NCBI RefSeq assembly: GCF_003850345.1
Contig: NZ_CP027707.1
Coordinates: 682,001-746,000 of the forward strand
Source of the DNA: Pseudomonas chlororaphis subsp. piscium
GTDB taxonomy: Bacteria > Pseudomonadota > Gammaproteobacteria > Pseudomonadales > Pseudomonadaceae
Direction of reading: 5' to 3'
DNA length: 64,000 bases
Part shown: piece after piece, positions 57,304-64,000 of the stretch
How the letters are laid out: each line of letters opens with the position of its first letter
How positions within the stretch are numbered: position 1 is the first letter of the stretch
Notes under the pieces: model-generated
What the model was told of the DNA's origin: nothing
Databases searched by the model: none
What the model saw: only the letters and a program-made list of their open reading frames with translations
Position numbers and translations under genes: made by a program

Positions 57304-60087
57304 TCAGGACGGTTGCGCCGTGGTGCGGTTCTGCAGGTCGCGCTGCGCCACCCAGTGCTCGATCAGTTCGCGCAGTTGCGACAGCTCCACCGGCTTGGCC
57401 ATGTGCCCGTCCATGCCGGCCTGCCGCGCGCGTTCCTTGTGCTCGGTGAGGATGTGCGCGGTCAGTGCCACCACGGGCGTGCGCACGCGCTGGTTGCCGA
57501 CTTCCCAGGCCCGCAGCTGCTGGGTGGCGGAGAAGCCGTCGAGGATCGGCATTTCGCAGTCCATCAGCACCAGGTCGTAGCGCTGGGCCTTCATCGCTTG
57601 CAGGGCTTCCTCGCCGTTGCTCGCGGTATCGGGCTGCAGGTTGAGCTTGCCGAGCATGCCGCGAATCACCTTGGTGGAAATGCTGTTGTCCTCGGCCACC
57701 AGGATGCGGAAGTCGCTTGGCACCTTGACCGGCACCGGAACCCCGCTCAGCGCATGGGGCTGGTGCGGCACGAACTGGCCCTTGTTGCGCTGGGTCAGTT
57801 CGTCGGCCAGGGTGGTCTTGAGGGTATAGCCGGCCACAGGTTTGGCGAGGATGCGCTTGACCCCGGCGTTGCGCGCGATGACCTTGCTCGGCGCGTTGCT
57901 GATGCCGGTGAGCATGATCAGCAGGATGTCGTGGTTCAGGCTCGGGTCTTCCTTGATCTTGGCCGCCAGTTGCATGCCGGTCATGCCGGGCATGTTCTGG
58001 TCGAGCAGCACCACGTCGAAGTAGTCGCGCAGGTGCGCCTTGGTACGCAGCAGGGCCAGGGCTTCCTTGCCCGAAGGCACGGCGCTGACGTTCAGGCCCC
58101 AGGCGCTGCATTGTTGCACCAGGACCTTGCGGCAGGTGTCGTTGTCGTCCACCACCAGCACCCGCGCTCCTTGCAGCGGGCCATCCAGGTCGGAGGTCGG
58201 ATGCTCCAGGCGCTCCGGGTCCAGCGGCAGGGTCAGCCACAGGGTGCTGCCCTGGTTGGCGCTGGTCTTGATCCCGAACTCGCCATGCATCAGCAGGATC
58301 AGCTGGCGAGCGATGACCAGGCCGAGATTGCCGCCCAGGCGGGTGCTGGCGAGGAAGTTCTTGCTGTGCAGTTCCGAATGCAGCAGGGCATCGCGCTCTT
58401 CGGCTTCCATCGGCTGGCCGCTGTCCTGCACGGCGATACGCAGGCGCGGTTTGCTGGTGCGCTCGTCCAGCGCGACCACCACCAGGACCTCGCCTTCGTC
58501 GGTCTTCTTCAGGGCGTTTTCCAACAGGCTGAGCATGGCCTGGCGCAAGCGGGTCGGGTCACCGCTGATCACGCGCGGCACCTGCGGCTGGATGAAGCTG
58601 ATCAGCTCGACGTTCTGCTGCTCGGCCTTGGCGCGGAAAATACTCAGGCAGTCTTCGATCAGGGCATTGAGGTCGAACTGCACATCGTCCAGCTCGATTT
58701 GCCCGGACTCGAGCTTGGAGATGTCGAGGATCTCGTTGATCAGGGTCAGCAGCTCGTTGCCGGCGCTGTGGATGGTCTGCACGTAGTCGCGCTGTTTGAC
58801 TGACAGCGGCGTGCCCAGCAGCAGTTCGGTCATGCCCAACACACCGTTCATCGGTGTGCGGATTTCGTGGCTGATCTTCGCCAGGAACTCGGCCTTGGCA
58901 TTGACCTCGGCGTTGCTGGCGGCGAGGTCGCGGCTGACGCTGAATTCATCCTCGGTGATGCTGCGCTGGCGCTCGCCCAGGGCGATGCTCATCGCCCACC
59001 CGCTCAGGCACATGGTCACCAGCAGGGTGATGATCAGCCCCTGGGGTGCGACCATGGTCAGCCCCAGCAGTGCTGGCAGCACGATCAGCGCGCCGATGTT
59101 GAAGATGCCCATGCCGGCTACGAAGTAGCGCGCCGGGTGGTAGCCTTTGTGCCAGTGATAACCGGCGATGAACAGCATGCTCAGGCCGACCAGGGCCACC
59201 AGGCCGTAAGTGATGAGATTCAGCGGCAGCGAATCGACGAACAGCAGCAGCAGGCTGCACAGGCCGACCATCAGGATGTCGACCAGCAGCAGCTTGTTCA
59301 GCGGATGCGGACCCAGCGGGGCGAAAAAGCGATAGACGAACATCAGCCCACAAGGGGTGGTCAAGAGCAGCGCCAGGTAGGCGCCAGGGGTCTGTATCGC
59401 ATGCCAGTCCGGCAGCCAGGGGCCGAACAGGTTGAGCATCAGCGCCAGGCTGAGCATTACCAATGCTTCGCAGGACGCCAGCCACAGGCTGCTGCGCGAG
59501 CGGGTGTAGGCGTAGCGCACCAGGTTGTGCAGCATCAGCATGCCCATGCAGCCGAACAGCAGGCCGTAGAGCACGCTCTGGCCCTGATTGGCCGCGGTCA
59601 TGACCGCCGATTGCAGGGTGATGTACGGGCGCAACTGATGATCGGAGACCAGGCGCAGATAGACATCGAGGGTCTTCTGGTTCTGCGGCAGCGGCAGCAT
59701 GAAGTCGCTGCTGGGCAAAGGCCGTTCGGCCTGGGGCTGCTGGGTGCCGGAGGTCAGTTGCTCGACCAGGTTGTCGCCGTCCAGCACATACATGTCCAGA
59801 CGTGACAGGTCGGGCGCGAAGATCCGCAGCAGTTGTTCGTGCTGGCCCGGTTGCAGTTTGAAACGCAACCATAATGCGCCTCCGGGTTCGGCGGCGGTGA
59901 TGCGTTCCAGTTCGATCGGGCTGAATTGATTGGTGTAGCGCGGGGAGCGGATATCGCTCAGTTGCAGGTCGGCCTGTTCATCGAGCAAAACGGCCCAGTT
60001 ACTGCCTTGTGCGGCCTGGGCCGGGATCAAGCAGAGCAGGGTCAGCAGAGTGACGGTGAAACCTATGGCAGTCCTGAGCCAGCGCAC
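57304..60087 (-). CDS. retS: Hybrid sensor histidine kinase RetS (7TMR-DISM, two receiver domains)
   Basis: 927 residues: signal peptide (1-26), periplasmic 7TMR-DISMED2 sensor (about 28-160), seven-TM DISM module (about 170-370), HisKA with His407 (AKISHEIRTPMNG), ATPase-like domain (about 510-625), and receiver domains with Asp696 (VVLLDQNMP) and Asp843 (LVLMDCEMP). The G1 box is the degenerate DSGQPM in place of DxGxG, as known for RetS. RetS binds GacS and suppresses the Gac/Rsm pathway, switching between planktonic virulence and biofilm programmes. Position upstream of marC and downstream of purD-purH matches PA4856. Confidence 0.93.
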   Translation of the reverse strand: MRWLRTAIGFTVTLLTLLCLIPAQAAQGSNWAVLLDEQADLQLSDIRSPRYTNQFSPIELERITAAEPGGALWLRFKLQPGQHEQLLRIFAPDLSRLDMYVLDGDNLVEQLTSGTQQPQAERPLPSSDFMLPLPQNQKTLDVYLRLVSDHQLRPYITLQSAVMTAANQGQSVLYGLLFGCMGMLMLHNLVRYAYTRSRSSLWLASCEALVMLSLALMLNLFGPWLPDWHAIQTPGAYLALLLTTPCGLMFVYRFFAPLGPHPLNKLLLVDILMVGLCSLLLLFVDSLPLNLITYGLVALVGLSMLFIAGYHWHKGYHPARYFVAGMGIFNIGALIVLPALLGLTMVAPQGLIITLLVTMCLSGWAMSIALGERQRSITEDEFSVSRDLAASNAEVNAKAEFLAKISHEIRTPMNGVLGMTELLLGTPLSVKQRDYVQTIHSAGNELLTLINEILDISKLESGQIELDDVQFDLNALIEDCLSIFRAKAEQQNVELISFIQPQVPRVISGDPTRLRQAMLSLLENALKKTDEGEVLVVVALDERTSKPRLRIAVQDSGQPMEAEERDALLHSELHSKNFLASTRLGGNLGLVIARQLILLMHGEFGIKTSANQGSTLWLTLPLDPERLEHPTSDLDGPLQGARVLVVDDNDTCRKVLVQQCSAWGLNVSAVPSGKEALALLRTKAHLRDYFDVVLLDQNMPGMTGMQLAAKIKEDPSLNHDILLIMLTGISNAPSKVIARNAGVKRILAKPVAGYTLKTTLADELTQRNKGQFVPHQPHALSGVPVPVKVPSDFRILVAEDNSISTKVIRGMLGKLNLQPDTASNGEEALQAMKAQRYDLVLMDCEMPILDGFSATQQLRAWEVGNQRVRTPVVALTAHILTEHKERARQAGMDGHMAKPVELSQLRELIEHWVAQRDLQNRTTAQPS

Positions 60088-60186
60088 GGCGAAATCCCTT
60101 CGTAGGTTGATGCCAGATTATAACTATGCGCGGCGCTGGAGCAGTCAGGCAAGGGCCTGGGGCCCTGGCCTGACCGGAAGACAGGA

Positions 60187-61482
60187 TTACTCCTGACTTT
60201 CGCCACGCTCGCGGGCAATGGCCCGGTAACCGATGTCTTTGCGATAGAAGCAGCCTTGCCAATCGATCTTAGCCGCCAGTTGGTAAGCCTGCTGCTGCGC
60301 GGCACCCACGCTTTCGCCCAGGGCGGTGGCGCAGAGCACGCGGCCGCCGGAGGTTACCACTTGACCGTCCTTGAGTGCGGTACCGGCGTGGAAGACTTTG
60401 CCTTCCAGTTTGGCGGCTGCGTCCAGGCCTTCGATCACCGCGCCTTTGGCGTAGTCACCAGGGTAGCCGCCGGCGGCCAGGACGATGCCCAGGCTCGGAC
60501 GTGGATCCCATTGCGCTTCGACCTTGTCCAGCGCCTGGGCCAGAGCGGCCTCGACCAGCAGCACCAGGCTCGACTGCAGGCGCAGCATCACCGGTTGGGT
60601 TTCCGGGTCGCCGAAGCGGCAGTTGAACTCGATGACCTTCGGGTTGCCGGCCTTGTCGATCATCAGACCGGCGTACAGGAAACCGGTGTAGACGTTGCCT
60701 TCGTCGGCCATGCCGCGCACGGTCGGCCAGATCACCTGGTCCATCACGCGCTGGTGCACGTCGGCGGTGACCACCGGGGCAGGGGAGTAGGCACCCATGC
60801 CGCCGGTGTTCGGGCCGCTGTCGCCGTCGCCGACGCGTTTGTGGTCCTGGCTGGTGGCCATGGGCAGCACGTTCTTGCCGTCGACCATGACGATGAAGCT
60901 GGCTTCCTCGCCGTCGAGGAACTCTTCGATTACCACACGGGAACCCGCGTCGCCGAAGGCATTGCCGGCCAGCATGTCGCGCACGGCGTCTTCGGCTTCG
61001 GCCAGGGTCATGGCGACTATCACGCCCTTACCGGCGGCCAGGCCGTCGGCCTTGATCACGATCGGCGCGCCCTTTTCCCGCAGATAAGCCAGGGCCGGCT
61101 CGATCTCGGTGAAGTTCTGGTAGTCGGCGGTCGGGATCTTGTGGCGAGCCAGGAAGTCCTTGGTGAAGGCTTTCGAACCTTCCAGCTGGGCCGCGCCAGC
61201 GGTCGGACCGAAGCAGTCCAGGCCGCGGGAGCGGAACAGGTCGACCACGCCGGCCACCAGCGGGACTTCCGGACCGACGATGGTCAGGGAAACATTCTTC
61301 TCGGCAAAGTCGGCCAACTGTTCGAGGGCCAATACGTCGATGGCCACGTTCTCGCACTTGGCTTCGATGGCGGTGCCGGCGTTGCCCGGAGCAACGAAGA
61401 CTTTCTCGACCCGTGGGTCTTGAGCGACTTTCCAGGCCAGGGCGTGTTCACGACCGCCGCTACCAATGATCAGTACATTCAT
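60187..61482 (-). CDS. purD: Phosphoribosylamine-glycine ligase PurD
   Basis: 431-residue ATP-grasp enzyme of purine synthesis (phosphoribosylamine + glycine + ATP to GAR). MNVLIIGSGGREHALAWKVA is the family N-terminus, with GSKAFTKDFLARHKIPTA, IVIKADGLAAGKGVIVA and VIEFNCRFGDPETQPVMLRL. The frame opens upstream to 61608; the ATG at 61482 gives the correct N-terminus and length. It follows purH by 188 bases on the same strand. Confidence 0.97.
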   Translation of the reverse strand: MNVLIIGSGGREHALAWKVAQDPRVEKVFVAPGNAGTAIEAKCENVAIDVLALEQLADFAEKNVSLTIVGPEVPLVAGVVDLFRSRGLDCFGPTAGAAQLEGSKAFTKDFLARHKIPTADYQNFTEIEPALAYLREKGAPIVIKADGLAAGKGVIVAMTLAEAEDAVRDMLAGNAFGDAGSRVVIEEFLDGEEASFIVMVDGKNVLPMATSQDHKRVGDGDSGPNTGGMGAYSPAPVVTADVHQRVMDQVIWPTVRGMADEGNVYTGFLYAGLMIDKAGNPKVIEFNCRFGDPETQPVMLRLQSSLVLLVEAALAQALDKVEAQWDPRPSLGIVLAAGGYPGDYAKGAVIEGLDAAAKLEGKVFHAGTALKDGQVVTSGGRVLCATALGESVGAAQQQAYQLAAKIDWQGCFYRKDIGYRAIARERGESQE

Positions 61483-61670
61483 TTCAAAAACCTCGGATGA
61501 CGCTAATTCTGTTTGGAGCCCAAAGCGTTTCACGCGCTGGGAGGTTGCAATGACGCCGGTAGATGCAAGGCGGAGCCCACCTCGATGAGCGGAGTTGCCT
61601 TCTGGCAATGAGCATCATCGGGGTGGGCTCCAACGCAGCAGATGCCGGCGTCAGTGCGACCGTTGCCGTA

Positions 61671-63278
61671 TTAGTGGCGGAAGTGGCGCATACCGGTGAA
61701 TACCATCGCAATGCCGGCCTCGTCGGCGGCGGCGATCACTTCGTTGTCGCGCATCGAGCCGCCTGGCTGGATCACCGCGGTGATGCCGACCTTGGCTGCG
61801 TTGTCGATGCCGTCGCGGAACGGGAAGAACGCATCGGACGCCATGACCGCGCCCTGCACTTGCAGGCCGGCGTGTTCAGCCTTGATGGCGGCGATACGGG
61901 CGGAGTTCACGCGGCTCATCTGGCCGGCGCCGACGCCGATGGTCTGACGGTTCTTGGCGTAGACGATGGCGTTGGATTTGACGAACTTGGCTACTTTCCA
62001 GGCGAAGATCAGGTCGTGGATTTCCTGTTCGGTCGGGGCGCGCTTGGTCACCACTTTCAGGTCGTCGGCGCCGATCATGCCGATGTCGCGGCTCTGCACC
62101 AGCAGGCCACCGTTGACGCGCTTGTAGTCCCAGGCCGGAACACGGTCCGCCGACCATTGGCCGCAGGCCAGCAGGCGCACGTTGGCCTTGGCGGCAACAA
62201 TGGCGCGGGCTTCGTCGCTGACCGAAGGGGCGATGATCACTTCGACGAACTGACGTTCGACGATGGCCTTGGCGGTCTCGGCGTCCAGTTCGCGGTTGAA
62301 GGCGATGATGCCGCCGAAGGCCGATTCGGTGTCGGTGGCGTAAGCCAGCTCATACGCCTGGCGGATACCGCCTTCAGCGTCCGGGCTCACGGCCACGCCG
62401 CACGGGTTGGCGTGCTTGACGATGACGCAGGCCGGCTTGACGAAGCTCTTCACGCATTCCAGCGCGGCGTCGGTGTCGGCCACGTTGTTGTACGACAGTT
62501 CCTTGCCTTGCAGCTGGGTGGCGGTGGCGATGCCGACTTCGGCAGGCTTGGCTTCCACGTAGAACGCCGCGCTCTGGTGCGGGTTCTCGCCGTAGCGCAT
62601 TTCCTGGGCCTTGATGAACTGGCTGTTGAAGGTGCGCGGGAATTCGCTGCGGCCTTCGGTGGTCAGGGTTTCGGCCGCCTGGTTCACGGTGCCCATGTAG
62701 TTGGCGATCATGCCGTCATAGGCCGCGGTGTGTTCGAAGGCCTTGAGCATCAGGTCGAAGCGCTGGGCGTAGGTCAGGCCGCCGGCCTTCAGGCTTTCCA
62801 GCACCTGGCCGTAGTCGCTGGCGTTGACCACGATGGCCACGTCTTTGTGGTTCTTGGCCGCCGAGCGGACCATGGTCGGGCCGCCGATGTCGATGTTCTC
62901 GATGGCGGTCGGCAGGTCGCAGCCCGGCTTGGAGATGGTGGCTTCGAACGGGTAGAGGTTGACCGCTACCAGGTCGATCGGCTTGATGCCGTGCTCGTTC
63001 ATGATGGCGTCGTCGATACCGCGACGACCGAGGATACCGCCGTGGATTTTCGGGTGCAGGGTCTTCACCCGGCCGTCCATCATTTCCGCGAAACCGGTGT
63101 AATCCGCGACTTCCACTGCGGCCACGCCGTTGTCCTGCAGCAGTTTGAAGGTCCCGCCGGTGGAGAGGATCTCCACGCCCAGGGCTTCCAGCTCCTTGGC
63201 GAATTCGAGGATCCCGGTCTTGTCGGAAACACTGATCAAGGCGCGGCGGATCGGCAGGCGGGTAGTCTGGTCGGTCAT
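61671..63278 (-). CDS. purH: Bifunctional AICAR transformylase/IMP cyclohydrolase PurH
   Basis: 535-residue enzyme carrying out the last two steps of IMP synthesis. The N-terminal MGS-like cyclohydrolase domain (about 12-160) contains [19 protein letters not shown] and [13 protein letters not shown]; the AICARFT domain (about 165-535) has [14 protein letters not shown] and the C-terminal [22 protein letters not shown] at 63278 gives [16 protein letters not shown]; three upstream in-frame Met codons are less likely starts. Confidence 0.97.
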   Translation of the reverse strand: MTDQTTRLPIRRALISVSDKTGILEFAKELEALGVEILSTGGTFKLLQDNGVAAVEVADYTGFAEMMDGRVKTLHPKIHGGILGRRGIDDAIMNEHGIKPIDLVAVNLYPFEATISKPGCDLPTAIENIDIGGPTMVRSAAKNHKDVAIVVNASDYGQVLESLKAGGLTYAQRFDLMLKAFEHTAAYDGMIANYMGTVNQAAETLTTEGRSEFPRTFNSQFIKAQEMRYGENPHQSAAFYVEAKPAEVGIATATQLQGKELSYNNVADTDAALECVKSFVKPACVIVKHANPCGVAVSPDAEGGIRQAYELAYATDTESAFGGIIAFNRELDAETAKAIVERQFVEVIIAPSVSDEARAIVAAKANVRLLACGQWSADRVPAWDYKRVNGGLLVQSRDIGMIGADDLKVVTKRAPTEQEIHDLIFAWKVAKFVKSNAIVYAKNRQTIGVGAGQMSRVNSARIAAIKAEHAGLQVQGAVMASDAFFPFRDGIDNAAKVGITAVIQPGGSMRDNEVIAAADEAGIAMVFTGMRHFRH

Positions 63279-63308
63279 CTCAATTTCCATCAAAAGCAAA
63301 GGAGTCAG

Positions 63309-63342
63309 CAAAAAAGGCGACCGGTTTTACGCGGGCGCCTTT
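63309..63342 (-). terminator. Rho-independent terminator after fis
   Basis: On the minus strand AAAGGCG (63336-63342 complement) pairs with CGCCTTT (63313-63319 complement), followed by a T-tract from the complement of the A-run at 63310-63315. It lies 18 bases after the fis stop and 31 bases before the purH start, so purH must have its own promoter, depend on read-through, or be attenuated here. Confidence 0.85.
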
Positions 63343-63359
63343 CTGGTTTGATTGAATGC

Positions 63360-63680
63360 TTACAGCAAATCGTACTGCTTGAGTTTCTTGCGCAGGGTGC
63401 CGCGGTTCAGACCGAGCAGCTCGCTGGCTTTGGTCTGGTTGCCCTTGACGTAGTTCATCACGCTTTCGAGCAACGGAGCCTCGACTTCGGAGAGCACCAG
63501 GTTGTACACGTCCGTGACGGCCGCGCCCTCAAGGTGGGCGAAATAATTGTGCAGCGCCTTCTCGACACTCCCGCGAAGGGTCTGGCCTTCTTCGCTCGGT
63601 GTATTGAGGTGCTGTTTCAAATTCACGTTGTCGCTCACGGGTGCTGTTCCACTCACTAAAGTCTCGGTCATCATCGTCAT
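63360..63680 (-). CDS. fis: DNA-binding nucleoid protein Fis
   Basis: 106-residue Fis, nearly identical in pattern to the P. aeruginosa protein. The N-terminal part has [19 protein letters not shown], the dimerisation helices are in [17 protein letters not shown], and the C-terminal HTH is [20 protein letters not shown] (about 79-98). Its start overlaps the dusB stop by 4 bases, the classic dusB-fis operon. Confidence 0.97.
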   Translation of the reverse strand: MTMMTETLVSGTAPVSDNVNLKQHLNTPSEEGQTLRGSVEKALHNYFAHLEGAAVTDVYNLVLSEVEAPLLESVMNYVKGNQTKASELLGLNRGTLRKKLKQYDLL

Positions 63681-64000
63681 GCGGCCACCCCCTCTCCGTC
63701 CCCTGTCACCAGGCTCTTGTAACGCTCGGCAAAGAACTCACGAACGTTGGCGCACTGTGCTTCCGTATCTTCCAAACGATTGAAGTGGGCGCGAAACTCC
63801 CTGGCGCCCGGCAGAGTTGCGAGATACCAGCCCACATGCTTGCGAGCAATGCGTACGCCCATGACATCGCCATAGAAGGCATGCAGCGCGGCCAGATGCT
63901 CAAGCAGAATACGTTCCACCTCGAACAGCTCAGGTGCCGGCAGGGTTTGACCGGTACGCAGAAAATGCTCGATTTCACGAAAAATCCATGGCCGCCCCTG
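63677..64000 (-). CDS. dusB: tRNA-dihydrouridine synthase B, C-terminal part (cut by the window edge)
   Basis: The frame is open from the window edge; 107 C-terminal codons are visible. The upstream end translates to a [16 protein letters not shown] segment, the FMN-site region of Dus enzymes, followed by [13 protein letters not shown], the conserved RKHxGWY tRNA-contact motif of DusB. DusB reduces U17 of tRNA. It forms the operon with fis. Confidence 0.93.
   Translation of the reverse strand, partial: QGRPWIFREIEHFLRTGQTLPAPELFEVERILLEHLAALHAFYGDVMGVRIARKHVGWYLATLPGAREFRAHFNRLEDTEAQCANVREFFAERYKSLVTGDGEGVAA

Noticed and set aside
60144..60174. Strong GC-rich hairpin GTCAGGC...GCCTGAC between purD and retS
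   Set aside because: As a terminator: it has no U-tract on either strand. Could still be a structural element, but not called.

Overview
The window is a gene-dense, GC-rich stretch of a Pseudomonas chromosome, most likely from the P. fluorescens group (P. fluorescens, P. protegens or P. chlororaphis type). Three things point there: protein families and gene order that match P. aeruginosa blocks (livHMGF; ureEFG beside desT; ureDAB(C) with urt genes; the cobalamin block; retS-purD-purH-fis-dusB); the many REP-type intergenic hairpins of the GTAGGAGCGAGGCTTGCC family; and strong GC bias at third codon positions. No tRNA, rRNA, prophage, transposase or CRISPR array was seen.

Layout. 124-3924: branched-chain amino-acid ABC transporter livHMGF (livK-type binding protein presumably lies just before the window), closed by a strong terminator. 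3980-4632: gene-free stretch with several DnaA-box-like sites. 4850-7985: SDR oxidoreductase, cation efflux protein, AGE-family sugar epimerase. 8165-10598: urease accessory operon ureEFG-ureJ (minus strand) with a sigma-54 promoter and an NtrC-like site upstream. 10866-11498: desT. 11735-12157: small secreted protein made of 14-residue repeats. 12546-21358: AsmA protein, LysR/NADH-azoreductase/SMR transporter group, lipase, EamA exporter/AraC regulator pair, PsiF, AI-2E-type permease. 21476-25747: Hsp70-like protein, cbpA-cbpM, and an orphan histidine kinase.

25886-36374 (minus strand): one nitrogen-assimilation locus, urtABCDE (urea ABC transporter) followed by ureD-ureA-(two GNAT acetyltransferases)-ureB-ureC (urease). 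A sigma-54 promoter and NtrC-like sites precede urtA, so urea import, urease and the separate accessory operon look co-regulated by nitrogen. REP elements sit in several internal gaps. An 86-codon ORF fits between urtB and urtC.

36693-41703: TonB-dependent receptor plus a FecCD-type ABC importer; a Zur-box-like palindrome lies upstream, suggesting zinc rather than iron control. 41861-47005: copper-acquisition operon (two DUF2946 proteins, PCuAC chaperone, OprC-type receptor, PepSY membrane protein). 47118-47782: HigBA-like toxin-antitoxin pair. 47989-55555: aerobic-type cobalamin corrin-ring genes, cobL-cbiD-cobK on minus and cobG-cobH-cobI-cobJ on plus, diverging at 51057-51194. 55613-56558: repeats and a frameshifted small gene. 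56648-64000 (minus strand): marC, retS (hybrid sensor of the Gac/Rsm switch), purD, purH, fis and the 3' part of dusB.

The strongest non-gene signals are the two sigma-54/NtrC promoter regions, the Zur-like box, the two regulator-flanking inverted repeats (15744-15784, 18954-18985), the DnaA-box cluster and the intra-operon REP elements. No completely new multi-gene system could be demonstrated; the best candidates for under-described biology are the 14-residue repeat protein, the Met-rich/DUF2946 copper module and the small ORF inside the urt operon.
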